A program made the translations under genes and the position numbers. From contig NZ_FNEX01000011.1 of assembly GCF_900100435.1 (NCBI RefSeq), positions 175,508 to 239,507 of the forward strand: a DNA stretch of 64,000 nucleotides, given 5' to 3'. The notes beneath the pieces are model-generated. The model was not told where the DNA came from, ran no database searches, and worked only from the letters and a program-made list of their open reading frames with translations. This document shows, piece by piece, positions 8,166-16,416 of this stretch (positions within the stretch are counted from its first letter, which is position 1; each line of letters starts with the position of its first letter). The stretch comes from Pedobacter sp. ok626 (GTDB taxonomy: Bacteria; Bacteroidota; Bacteroidia; Sphingobacteriales; Sphingobacteriaceae).

Positions 8166-9224
8166 TTATGGATTCAGGCCTAAAATCTTATTGTTGAAAT
8201 TATCATCTCCACCGGAAGAAGCAAAATCATCAAAAGCCCTGTCTGTTACTTTAATAATATTCTTTTTAATAAATTCAGCACCTTCTTTGGCGCCAACCTG
8301 AGCATCTTTTATGCAGCATTCCCATTCCATTACTGCCCAACCCTTATAATCGTATTGTGCCAGTTTACTGAAAATGGTTTTGAAATCTACTTGTCCATCC
8401 CCAGGAGAACGGTATCTGCCGGCACGGTTGGCCCAACTTTGATAACCGCCAAAAGTACCCTGTTTACCTGTAGGATTAAATTCTGAATCTTTAACATGGA
8501 ATGCTTTGATGCGCTCATGATAAAAATCGATGTATTGGATATAATCTAGTTGTTGCAATACAAAATGCGAAGGATCGTACAGCAGACAGGCGCGGGGATG
8601 GTTGTTTACCTTTTCAAGGAACATCTCGTAAGTGATGCCGTCAAACAAATCCTCTCCAGGATGTATTTCATAACAAACATCCACACCACAAGTATCAAAT
8701 TCATTAAGGATCGGCATCCATCTTTTTGCCAGTTCCGTAAAACCTGCATCAACCAGGCCCTCAGGGCGCTGCGGCCATGGATGGAACATATGCCATAATA
8801 AGGATCCGCTAAAAGTAGCATGTGCATTTAAGCCAAGATTTTGTGAGGCTTTTGCTGCATACTTCATTTGTTGAACAGCCCATGCTGTTCTGGCTTTTGG
8901 ATTGTTTTTATAAGCATCTGGTGCAAAAGCATCAAAGGCAAGGTCATAAGCAGGGTTTACTGCTACCAGCTGCCCCTGTAAATGAGTTGATAGTTCGGTA
9001 ATCTCTAATCCGTACGACTGAACTTTTCCTTTCAGCTCGTCTGCATAAGTTTTACTTTCTGCTGCTTTTTGCAAGTCGATGAAACGTGCATCCAGTGTAG
9101 GCATTTGAATACCTTTAAATCCAAGGCCTGCTGCCCATTCGCAAATGGCATCCAATGAATTGAATGGGGCTTCATCTCCAATAAACTGGGCTAAGAAAAC
9201 TCCTGGTCCTTTAATCGTTGTCAT
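8166..9224 (-). CDS. Cytoplasmic sugar phosphate isomerase/epimerase (TIM barrel)
   Basis: Xylose-isomerase-like TIM-barrel protein of 352 residues without a signal peptide, so probably cytoplasmic, unlike the two exported relatives at the operon's end. Conserved stretches are CYEIHPGEDLFDG (metal-binding Glu/His), LLYDPSHFVLQQLDY (Asp, His), AFHVKDSEFNPTG and AVMEWECCIKD (final metal-binding Glu). This long version, with the GYQSWANRAGRYRSPGDG insert, is common next to Gfo/Idh/MocA genes in Bacteroidota. It follows such a gene by 6 bases here. The two probably act in sequence on a keto- or oxidised sugar in the cytoplasm. The exact reaction cannot be told from sequence. Confidence 0.82.
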   Translation of the reverse strand: MTTIKGPGVFLAQFIGDEAPFNSLDAICEWAAGLGFKGIQMPTLDARFIDLQKAAESKTYADELKGKVQSYGLEITELSTHLQGQLVAVNPAYDLAFDAFAPDAYKNNPKARTAWAVQQMKYAAKASQNLGLNAHATFSGSLLWHMFHPWPQRPEGLVDAGFTELAKRWMPILNEFDTCGVDVCYEIHPGEDLFDGITYEMFLEKVNNHPRACLLYDPSHFVLQQLDYIQYIDFYHERIKAFHVKDSEFNPTGKQGTFGGYQSWANRAGRYRSPGDGQVDFKTIFSKLAQYDYKGWAVMEWECCIKDAQVGAKEGAEFIKKNIIKVTDRAFDDFASSGGDDNFNNKILGLNP

Positions 9225-9230
9225 TGTTAT

Positions 9231-10391
9231 TTATATTTTAAAATCAAACCATTTCTGGTCCGACTGGCTCGAAGCCACAGTGTTTTCAATAAAAGCCATT
9301 CCCCTGATGCCATCATCAACATTCGGGAAGTCGAGCATTGCTGCTGTCGGCGTTCCGCCTTGTAGTTTTGTTCTCAAAGTCAGCACAAAGTTTCTGTAGA
9401 TATTTGCAAAAGCTTCAAGGTAACCTTCTGGGTGACCTCCCGGTACACGGGTATTGTGCTTCGCAACATCAGATAGATAAGCTTGTCCAGCACGATATAT
9501 CTGTGCAGGTTGATCTAACCATTTAACAATTAAAGTATTCGGTTCCATTTGGTGCCATTCCAGACCACCTTTTTCTCCGTACATTTTGATTTTTAAGGCG
9601 TTTTCTTCACCAGCAGCAATTTGCGAGGCGACTAAAACTCCGTTTGCTCCGTTGTCAAACTTAAGCAGCACATTACCATCATCATCTAAACCTCTGCCTG
9701 GCACCACGATGTTCAGGTCAGCACAAAGTTTAGTAATCTTCAATCCAGAAATGTATTCCGCTAATTGCGCTGCATGAGTACCTATGTCTCCCATACAACC
9801 ACTTTTTCCACTTTTTGCAGGATCAGTACGCCATGCTGCGCCAGCATTACCTTCACGCTCAGTAAGTGTGCTTAACCAGCCTTGAGGATACTCGACCATG
9901 ATCTTTCTGATGGCACCCAATTGGCCTTCAGCAACCATATGTCTAGCTTGTTTTACCATTGGATAACCAGAGTAAGTATGCGTTAAGCATAAAATCAATC
10001 CTGTTTCCTTAACCTTTTGTTGCAATTGCTTAGCCTCATCAAGCGATAAAGCGATAGGTTTTTCAATCACCACATTAAAGCCATGATCAAGCGCCATCAT
10101 TGCAGGAGCAAAATGGGCAAAGTTAGGCGTTACAATCGTTACAAAATCTATCCGTTTATCCGCAGGTAATTTACTCTCCTGCGTAATCATCTCTTCATAA
10201 TTTAAGTAAGTCCTGTCCTCAGGAAGGAACAATATTTTACCAGATTCCTTGGCAACTTCAGGGTTAATACTCAATGCACCACAGCAGAATTCAACCTGCC
10301 CGTCAATATTTGCAGCTATACGATGAACGGCGCCGATAAAAGCATCTTTACCGCCACCAATCATGCCCATTCTAATTTTTCTATTCTCCAT
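9231..10391 (-). CDS. Cytoplasmic Gfo/Idh/MocA family oxidoreductase
   Basis: NAD(P)-dependent sugar oxidoreductase of 386 residues with no signal peptide. The nucleotide-binding motif is GMIGGGKDAFIG near the start. The catalytic EKP motif is intact (VIEKPIALSLDEA), and CMGDIGTHAAQLAEY supplies the usual Asp/His pair. Its start overlaps the stop of the GMC oxidoreductase gene by one base (TAATG on the minus strand), so the two are translationally coupled. The signal-less TIM-barrel isomerase follows 6 bases downstream. Reduction of an imported 3-keto sugar back to the parent sugar would fit, as known for related enzymes in keto-sugar pathways, but that is inference. Confidence 0.85.
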   Translation of the reverse strand: MENRKIRMGMIGGGKDAFIGAVHRIAANIDGQVEFCCGALSINPEVAKESGKILFLPEDRTYLNYEEMITQESKLPADKRIDFVTIVTPNFAHFAPAMMALDHGFNVVIEKPIALSLDEAKQLQQKVKETGLILCLTHTYSGYPMVKQARHMVAEGQLGAIRKIMVEYPQGWLSTLTEREGNAGAAWRTDPAKSGKSGCMGDIGTHAAQLAEYISGLKITKLCADLNIVVPGRGLDDDGNVLLKFDNGANGVLVASQIAAGEENALKIKMYGEKGGLEWHQMEPNTLIVKWLDQPAQIYRAGQAYLSDVAKHNTRVPGGHPEGYLEAFANIYRNFVLTLRTKLQGGTPTAAMLDFPNVDDGIRGMAFIENTVASSQSDQKWFDFKI

Positions 10392-12094
10392 TAAAGGTTA
10401 CCTTTTTTTAATTCACTAACTGCAAAATCACATGCTCTGGCCGTTAGTGCCATATAAGTTAATGATGGGTTCTGACATGCGGCCGAGCCCATGCATGATC
10501 CATCGGTTACAAAAACATTTTTTACTTCGTGCATCTGGTTCCATTTATTCAAAACAGATGTTTTAGGATCGTGGCCCATACGTGCTGTTCCCATTTCATG
10601 AATAGCCATACCCGGCGCAGAACCTTTGTCAAATGTTTGGATATCTTTAGCACCAGCAGCCTCCAGCATTTCTGCTGCATCATTCATCATGTCAACACGC
10701 ATTTTGCGCTCGTTATCTTTAAACTCGCAATCGATGGCCAAAACAGGTTGTCCCCATTTGTCTTTTTTGCTTTTATCGATGTAGACTTTGTTTTCAAAAT
10801 AAGGAAGTGATTCACCGAATCCACCTAAGCCCATATTCCATGAACCCGGAACGGTCATTTGATCTTTAAAATCACCACCAAAGGCCAACTCTGCTACATC
10901 AGCATGCCAGTTACCGCGACTTCCGCCGCCTTGGTAACCAAAGCCTCTTAAATAATCACGTTTATCATTACCCATGTTCTGGTACCTTGGAATATAAATT
11001 CCATTGGCCCTCTTTCCGTAGGTATATTTATCCTCAAATCCTTCTATTCTACCATTTGCACCGGTACGGAAATGGTGATCCATTAAATTATGTCCCAATT
11101 GTCCGCTGCCATTACCTAAACCGTTAGGATGCTCATCAGAAGTAGAGTTTAATAAAACGAAGGTGGTTCCTAGAGTTGATCCGTTTACGAATACAATCTT
11201 TGCAAAGAACTCAGTAGTCTCCATTGTTTCCGAATCGATAACTACTACACCTTTTGCTTTTTGGGTTTCTTTATCATAAATGATAGAGTTTACCAATGAA
11301 AACGGGCGTAATGTTAAGTTACCTGTAGCAACGGCGGCTGGTAGAGTTGACGATTGCGTACTAAAGTAGGCGCCAAAAGGACAACCTCTACTGCAAAGGT
11401 TACGGTATTGACATTTACCACGGCCGCCATGCTCAACCGTTAAGTTGGCTGTACGACCAATGGTCATGATCCGCGATTTATTCCATTTGGCTTCAATACG
11501 TTTCTTAACTTCCTTTTCTACACAATTAAATTCCATAGGAGGGAGGAATTGACCATCTGGCAATGCCGGCCAGTTTTCAGCGCGTCCGCTGATACCTGCA
11601 AATTTCTCTACATAATCGTACCAAGGGGCAATGTCTTTATATCTAATCGGCCAATCTACACCGTGACCATCTTTTAAGTTATCTTCAAAGTTCAGGTCAC
11701 TGAAACGGTAGCTTTGTCTACCCCACATTAATGATTTACCACCAACATGAAAGCCGCGGTACCAGTCAAAACGCTTTACTTCAGTATAAGGGCAGTCGTG
11801 GTCATTTACCCAGAAGCTCTCATTAAATTCTGTATACGGATAATCTCTTTTTTGTACCGGATGGGTTTCTTTTTGCGCTTCGGTCAATTTACCCCTGTGC
11901 TCAAATTCCCAAGGCTTTTTCATAGCCGTGGTATAGTCTTTTATATGTTCAACGTTCCTGCCTCTTTCCAGCAATAAAACTTTTAAACCTTTTTCAGTTA
12001 ATTCTTTTGCTGCCCAGCCGCCACTAATTCCAGATCCTACAACAATTGCATCATAAGTGTTCTGTGCTGTTGCTTTAACATTTAAATTGCTCAT
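10391..12094 (-). CDS. GMC oxidoreductase, glucoside 3-dehydrogenase large-subunit type
   Basis: FAD-dependent glucose-methanol-choline family dehydrogenase, 567 residues. The FAD-binding motif is VVGSGISGG (18-26). A cysteine group (Cys228, Cys234, Cys238 in the CQYRNLCSRGCPFG region) marks the gluconate 2-dehydrogenase/glucoside 3-dehydrogenase branch. The catalytic pair is probably His499 (IHEMGTARMG) and Asn542 (ACQNPSLT). The partner small subunit is encoded 21 bases upstream and a cytochrome c further down the operon. It has no signal of its own; export piggyback on the Tat-bearing small subunit is the known arrangement for such complexes. It probably oxidises C3 of glucosides or free sugars. 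Substrate range is unknown. Confidence 0.87.
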   Translation of the reverse strand: MSNLNVKATAQNTYDAIVVGSGISGGWAAKELTEKGLKVLLLERGRNVEHIKDYTTAMKKPWEFEHRGKLTEAQKETHPVQKRDYPYTEFNESFWVNDHDCPYTEVKRFDWYRGFHVGGKSLMWGRQSYRFSDLNFEDNLKDGHGVDWPIRYKDIAPWYDYVEKFAGISGRAENWPALPDGQFLPPMEFNCVEKEVKKRIEAKWNKSRIMTIGRTANLTVEHGGRGKCQYRNLCSRGCPFGAYFSTQSSTLPAAVATGNLTLRPFSLVNSIIYDKETQKAKGVVVIDSETMETTEFFAKIVFVNGSTLGTTFVLLNSTSDEHPNGLGNGSGQLGHNLMDHHFRTGANGRIEGFEDKYTYGKRANGIYIPRYQNMGNDKRDYLRGFGYQGGGSRGNWHADVAELAFGGDFKDQMTVPGSWNMGLGGFGESLPYFENKVYIDKSKKDKWGQPVLAIDCEFKDNERKMRVDMMNDAAEMLEAAGAKDIQTFDKGSAPGMAIHEMGTARMGHDPKTSVLNKWNQMHEVKNVFVTDGSCMGSAACQNPSLTYMALTARACDFAVSELKKGNL

Positions 12095-12115
12095 TATTTA
12101 ATTATATAAAAAGGT

Positions 12116-12805
12116 TTACGACCAAACTTTCTGACCAGGTTTTAAATCTACGCAACCATCGTAGCGACCCGGAATTTCAACAAATGCATAAGCCTGAGTG
12201 GCTCCAATTTCTGATGTGAAATAACCCAGTAGGGTAAGGTCTCTGATGATAGAAAAGAAACGCGGTTCCGTTTTAGGAGGATCCTTAGGAAGTATCGAAA
12301 TCGTGCCGGTACCCTCGGTGGCTGATTTTGCCTGATCTACAGGGTTTGTCTTCTGTCTATCTCTTTCAGCTTGTTCCTGTTTGTCAAGATTTTCCTTTTC
12401 TGCTTTGGTAGCAGCAACGGTTACGTCCCTAAGTTTACCTAGCAATTCCTGACGTTGAGCTACGGTTAGTTCCAGGAAGGATTTTTTATATTCATCCTTC
12501 GCTTGCTTGTCCAGATCTTCAAGGCCTTTAACAAAAGCTTTTTGTGCATCGTCCGGGTAACAATCCTTTATCATCATCGCAATGAACGGTCCAACACCCG
12601 CCGCTTTTGCGCCAGGAGAACTCGTTGTAGGAATGATAATGTCTGCGACCTCAGTAATCAGTTTTTGCTGATCTTCCGTAAATAAACTGCCTTTTGCCTT
12701 AGTGGTTGGTGAATTGCAACCCTCCAGAAATACGCCAATTGTAGTTGCCGATAACGCGCCCCCCATTAAAAAGGCAACGTTTCTCACTGCTTCTCTTCTG
12801 TTCAT
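12116..12805 (-). CDS. Gluconate 2-dehydrogenase subunit 3 family protein (small subunit of the sugar 3-dehydrogenase)
   Basis: First gene of the ten-gene operon, 229 residues. It begins with a twin-arginine-like motif (NRREAVR, 2-8), a hydrophobic stretch and a lipobox-like LEGC (Cys30), so a Tat-exported lipoprotein is likely. The middle has QKLITEVADIIIPTT, the usual start of the gluconate 2-dehydrogenase subunit 3 domain. A charged, Lys/Glu/Gln-rich insertion (about 135-175) is longer than in many relatives. The C-terminus ends with GRYDGCVDLKPGQKVW. Small subunits of this kind help export and mature the GMC subunit, whose gene follows after 21 bases. No clean TAnnTTTG box was found upstream; an approximate one (TATTTTG) lies near 12860 on the minus strand. 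Confidence 0.83.
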   Translation of the reverse strand: MNRREAVRNVAFLMGGALSATTIGVFLEGCNSPTTKAKGSLFTEDQQKLITEVADIIIPTTSSPGAKAAGVGPFIAMMIKDCYPDDAQKAFVKGLEDLDKQAKDEYKKSFLELTVAQRQELLGKLRDVTVAATKAEKENLDKQEQAERDRQKTNPVDQAKSATEGTGTISILPKDPPKTEPRFFSIIRDLTLLGYFTSEIGATQAYAFVEIPGRYDGCVDLKPGQKVWS

Positions 12806-13016
12806 ATTTGGTTGTTATTGTGTGTTTAAACTGCGTTTTGTTTTGTAATATTAAGCAAAATAAAATAGTTAGTGTCATAAATACACCATAAAGTAAATAT
12901 ATAATGTTTTTGTTACTAAATCAACTTTTTAACAATTAGTTGTATAGAGGGATTTGAAAATAGCCCAGCAATACGCTGTAAATAATCAACTATAAATTTT
13001 GGTTGCTACGAACATT

Positions 13017-13048
13017 TTTGAATAGGTTTGTTCATTTATTTACCTTTG
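13017..13048 (+). promoter_or_regulatory. Bacteroidota-type promoter of tdh
   Basis: TTTG (13017-13020), a 20-nt spacer, then TACCTTTG (13041-13048), matching TTTG-N19/20-TAnnTTTG. The predicted transcript start near 13055 rules out the upstream in-frame start codon at 13003 and supports the ATG at 13069. Confidence 0.75.
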
Positions 13049-13068
13049 CCAAAATCCATAAATTATTT

Positions 13069-14013
13069 ATGAGTGAAAAAATATTAGTATTAGGTTCTAA
13101 TGGCCAGATCGGCACTGAACTAGTTACTGCCTTACGTAAAGCATATAGTGAAGATAATGTAATTGCCTGCGATATCCGCAGACCTGATTATGATATCAAA
13201 AATTCTGGACCTTTTGAGTTTGTAAACGTACTTGAAAAGGATACCTTAAATAACATCTTTCAAAAATATAAGCCAACACAGGTATACCTGCTGGCTGCGT
13301 TACTGTCGGCCACAGGCGAGCAAAATCCAAAGCTAGCCTGGGACTTAAACATGAACGGGTTATTGAATATTTTAGACCTGGCCATTACTTATAAAACAGC
13401 AAAGGTTTACTGGCCTAGCTCTATTGCGGTGTTTGGGCCAAATTCGCCTAAAGACTTAACTCCGCAGTTTTGTGTGATGGACCCAAATACAGTATATGGA
13501 GTAAGTAAACTTGCCGGTGAGCGCTGGTGCGAATACTACTTTAATAAGTATGGTCTGGATGTACGTAGTATCCGTTACCCTGGACTGATTAGCTGGAAGG
13601 CTGCCCCAGGTGGAGGTACAACGGATTACGCGATTCATATCTTCCATGACGCGTTGATGAAAGGAACTTATGCTTCTTTTTTAAATGCAGCAACAGAATT
13701 ACCGATGATGTATATGGATGATGCAATAAGGGGAACTATTGAATTGATGGACGCAGAATCGAGTAAAATCTCTATCCGTTCTAGTTATAATTTTACAGGT
13801 GTAAGCTTTACGCCTGAGATCCTTGCTGCTGAAATCAGAAAGCATATTCCAGAATTTACCTTAACTTACACCGATAATGATCCACGTCAGCAAATTGCAA
13901 ATAGCTGGCCAAGGTCTATAGATGACAGTTACGCGGCTAAAGACTGGGGTTGGAAACCAGAATTTGATTTAGCAAAGCTGACAATAGACATGTTAAAGAA
14001 CTTAAAAAAATAA
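13069..14013 (+). CDS. tdh: L-threonine 3-dehydrogenase, SDR type
   Basis: Cytosolic NAD-dependent enzyme that oxidises L-threonine to 2-amino-3-ketobutyrate. It is the short-chain (extended SDR) type found in Flavobacterium and other Bacteroidota, not the zinc alcohol-dehydrogenase type. From the ATG at 13069 it has 314 residues. Visible features are the Rossmann motif GSNGQIG (9-15), the serine of PSSIAVFG, the YxxxK pair Tyr143/Lys147 in YGVSK, and the strongly diagnostic RYPGLISWK and PGGGTTDYA stretches. An ATG-like codon upstream at 13003 would add 22 residues but overlaps the promoter. The next enzyme of the route, glycine C-acetyltransferase (kbl), is encoded about 23 kb away at 37415. 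Confidence 0.87.
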   Translation: MSEKILVLGSNGQIGTELVTALRKAYSEDNVIACDIRRPDYDIKNSGPFEFVNVLEKDTLNNIFQKYKPTQVYLLAALLSATGEQNPKLAWDLNMNGLLNILDLAITYKTAKVYWPSSIAVFGPNSPKDLTPQFCVMDPNTVYGVSKLAGERWCEYYFNKYGLDVRSIRYPGLISWKAAPGGGTTDYAIHIFHDALMKGTYASFLNAATELPMMYMDDAIRGTIELMDAESSKISIRSSYNFTGVSFTPEILAAEIRKHIPEFTLTYTDNDPRQQIANSWPRSIDDSYAAKDWGWKPEFDLAKLTIDMLKNLKK

Positions 14014-14072
14014 AGTATCTGGTCAAAGGGGGATCCTGTCGACTAAGAGAAAGTAAAAAATAAAAATAGAAA

Positions 14073-14798
14073 ATGGGAAGAGCATTTGAATTTAGAAAAG
14101 AAAGAAAATTTAAGCGTTGGGCCAAAATGGCCGTGCAGTTTACCAGGATAGGTAAAGAGATCGTAATGGCTGTAAAGGATGGCGGTGCTAGTCCTGATAC
14201 CAATTCGCGTTTACGTACCGCAATCCAGAATGCCAAGGCAGTAAATATGCCTAAGGATAGGGTAGATGCTGCAATCAAACGTGCTTCTAATAAGGATGAG
14301 AATGGATACGAAGAGTATGTATACGAAGGTTATGGACAGCATGGTGTAGCTGTGCTTATCGAAACTGCTACAGATAATACCAACAGAACAGTTGCTAACG
14401 TACGTAGCTACTTCAATAAAACTGGTGGTACTTTGGGTAAAACAGGATCATTAGATTTCATCTTTAACCGCAAGTCGATCTTTAGATTTATCCCTGGAGA
14501 AAGAGATCTGGAAGAATTGGAGTTTGAATTGATCGATGCTGGTTTAGAAGATTTATATCTTGAGGCTGATGAAGAAGGAAATGATATTGCAGTAGTACAA
14601 ACTGCATTTGAGGACTTCGGAAAAATGCAAAAAGCGCTAGAAGATCTTGGTGTAGAAATGAAAAGTGCTAAACTGGAACGCATCGCTTTATCACATACTG
14701 CTGTAACTGAAGAGCAGGCAGCTGATGTTTTCAAATTAATTGATAAACTGGAAGAGGACGATGACGTTCAGGCCGTTTATCACAATATGGCTGAATAG
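14073..14798 (+). CDS. yebC: YebC/PmpR family regulatory protein
   Basis: Cytosolic protein of 241 residues, the usual length. It opens with MGRAFEFRKERKFKRWAK and has the family hallmarks DGGASPDTNSRLRTAIQNA, NMPKDRVDAAIKRA and GGTLGKTGSLDF. Family members were first described as DNA-binding regulators; some have been reported to act on translation at difficult sequences, so the transcription-factor label is uncertain. It lies 59 bases downstream of tdh on the same strand and may be cotranscribed. It converges with the esterase gene; a small hairpin covers both gene ends. Confidence 0.93.
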   Translation: MGRAFEFRKERKFKRWAKMAVQFTRIGKEIVMAVKDGGASPDTNSRLRTAIQNAKAVNMPKDRVDAAIKRASNKDENGYEEYVYEGYGQHGVAVLIETATDNTNRTVANVRSYFNKTGGTLGKTGSLDFIFNRKSIFRFIPGERDLEELEFELIDAGLEDLYLEADEEGNDIAVVQTAFEDFGKMQKALEDLGVEMKSAKLERIALSHTAVTEEQAADVFKLIDKLEEDDDVQAVYHNMAE

Positions 14799-14814
14799 CT
14801 TTAATAAAGCTATT
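14794..14814. terminator. Small hairpin between convergent yebC and esterase genes
   Basis: A perfect 9-bp A/T-rich inverted repeat with a 3-nt loop overlaps the stop codons of both convergent genes. It has no good T-run; it may act as a weak bidirectional terminator. Confidence 0.4.
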
Positions 14815-15595
14815 TATGCTTAGAAAATAACCACGGCAATAATTCGGGCTCTGCAAAGGCAGAGTCCCAGCTGTTGTGGTTCGCATTAGGGTATAGGGTT
14901 AGCTTAACAGGACTGCCTAGTACTTTTAACTGATCAGCGATGCTTGTTGAATATAGAACAGGGACCACATCGTCTTTCTCCCCATGAAATATCCACATTG
15001 GCGTATTTTTATACTTTTGGACATTAGCCACGTTATCACCTCCACAAATCGTAAATGCAGCAGCAAATAGTTTAGGTTTGCGTCTTAGTAATTCGTAAGT
15101 GCCCATTCCCCCCATTGATAATCCAGCCGCATATACTTGATGTTTATCTACGTAAGGTTTTTTAGCGAAATTATCTATCATGGCCAATAAGGCTTGCATA
15201 GCTTTACTCGGTTGGCCTGCTTCCTGGAAAAGGAATTCTCTATTGCCTGTAGCATCTTGTTTAAACTCTACATTAGACCAGAAGCTGTCAGAGCTGCATT
15301 GCGGAAATACAATAATCGCAGGAAACTGTTTTCTTACTTCTTCCTTCAAAAATAAGCCCCCTCCATGGGTCAGCTGACTTTGGTTATCATTACCTCTCTC
15401 TCCACTTCCGTGTAGGAAGAAAAGGATTGGATACTTTTTGGTGCGGTCAAAATTTTCAGGAAACAGCACTCTGTAGCTAATACTGTCCTTTCCCTTTATA
15501 AAAGTAACTCTCTCGTATTTTGTTAAATCTTGAGCTTTACTGTTTAAACCGTAAGACAGGAGAATGATGGAGAAGGTTAGTTGGAGCTTGTTCAT
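14810..15595 (-). CDS. Secreted alpha/beta-hydrolase (esterase/peptidase, dienelactone hydrolase-like)
   Basis: Alpha/beta-hydrolase of 261 residues with an N-terminal signal peptide (about 1-21, ending near SKAQ), so periplasmic or secreted. The oxyanion region is LHGSGERGND. The nucleophile is Ser160 in GLSMGG, with Asp208 or Asp209 in GEKDDVVP and His240 in NANHNSW completing the triad. The length and motif order match the small phospholipase/carboxylesterase-like proteins often found in carbohydrate-active loci of Bacteroidota, which act on feruloyl, acetyl or similar esters. No neighbouring gene narrows the substrate. Start chosen at the ATG that gives the signal peptide. Confidence 0.78.
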   Translation of the reverse strand: MNKLQLTFSIILLSYGLNSKAQDLTKYERVTFIKGKDSISYRVLFPENFDRTKKYPILFFLHGSGERGNDNQSQLTHGGGLFLKEEVRKQFPAIIVFPQCSSDSFWSNVEFKQDATGNREFLFQEAGQPSKAMQALLAMIDNFAKKPYVDKHQVYAAGLSMGGMGTYELLRRKPKLFAAAFTICGGDNVANVQKYKNTPMWIFHGEKDDVVPVLYSTSIADQLKVLGSPVKLTLYPNANHNSWDSAFAEPELLPWLFSKHK

Positions 15596-15712
15596 TTAAC
15601 TAAATTATCGAATTCTGCTGGCTTCTACAATACTCTGGTGATGGGTGTTGTATCTTCAGCAGATTTATCTGAACTTGTAACTCCTTGACAAGGGGGGCGC
15701 TGACATCGCCTC

Positions 15713-15747
15713 TTTGTTAGTTTCATCAATAAAAAATCGTATATTTG
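15713..15747 (+). promoter_or_regulatory. Predicted promoter of the kinase-fold gene
   Basis: TTTG (15713-15716), 23-nt spacer, TATATTTG (15740-15747). The in-frame TTG at 15745 lies inside the -7 box and therefore cannot be the translation start; the ATG at 15763 is used instead. Confidence 0.55.
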
Positions 15748-15762
15748 TGTAATAAATCCTTA

Positions 15763-16416
15763 ATGAAGCAAATTAAAGATGAATTACAGAGTATCATTAT
15801 CGAAAATGGACAGGATGGCTACAGAAGCCAACTCAAAAAAGTCCACAATTTCCTTAGAGGAAATGCGAAAACAGGCTCAAAACCTGAAGAACAAAAGCGT
15901 CTCAAAAGTGAAGAAGAACAACTCCTGATTGAGTTTGCTAAAAAAGAGAATCTTATCTTTTCTGGGGATATATCAGAAGATTTATTCATAAGCGAAGGAG
16001 CTGAACAAAGGGTTTACCGTTTTGATAATCATAGTGTGATCAAACTTAACGGGAGCGTCTTTTACGAATATTGGTTAGACTATTTTAGCAGCCTGCTGAT
16101 TCATAATTATTTTTTTAAATCAACCCTATATGAATTTCTCGGTTTTAAAATAATTGACAATGCTCTTTTTGCGGTTGTCAAACAAGACTTTATTCTAGCT
16201 ACGGAAACAACTGACCTGAAGGCGCTAAGGTCTTTCCTTGAATATAATCAGTTTGACCACGTGCGGAACAATGATTATCAAAATGCTAAGTTGGGTATCA
16301 TTTTTGAAGATTTGCATGATGAAAATGTTCTTTGTTGTGATGGCTTACTTTATTTTATCGATACAGTATTCTACATTACACCAAATTTCTACAGCGAACA
16401 GAACTTAATTTCATAG
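15763..16416 (+). CDS. Stand-alone minimal protein-kinase-fold protein (polyvalent-protein kinase type)
   Basis: 217-residue protein with reduced kinase motifs. A charged helical N-terminal part (1-70) is followed by EGAEQRVYRF (78-87, glycine-loop-like), VIKLN with Lys94 as the probable ATP lysine, DLHDENVL (183-190) matching the catalytic-loop pattern D-L-H-x-x-N with Asp183 and Asn188, and FID with Asp200 in place of DFG. This resembles the small kinase domains found in polyvalent proteins of phages and conjugative elements. No mobile-element gene is adjacent. Its own promoter precedes it, and its 3' end overlaps a sigma-factor remnant on the other strand by a few bases. The target is unknown; kinase activity is inferred from motifs only. 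Confidence 0.6.
   Translation: MKQIKDELQSIIIENGQDGYRSQLKKVHNFLRGNAKTGSKPEEQKRLKSEEEQLLIEFAKKENLIFSGDISEDLFISEGAEQRVYRFDNHSVIKLNGSVFYEYWLDYFSSLLIHNYFFKSTLYEFLGFKIIDNALFAVVKQDFILATETTDLKALRSFLEYNQFDHVRNNDYQNAKLGIIFEDLHDENVLCCDGLLYFIDTVFYITPNFYSEQNLIS

Noticed and set aside
13003..13068. Upstream extension of the threonine dehydrogenase
   Set aside because: The extra 22 residues overlap the -33/-7 promoter elements and are not part of the family's N-terminus.
15745..15762. TTG start of the kinase-fold gene
   Set aside because: It lies inside the predicted -7 box; ATG at 15763 is better.
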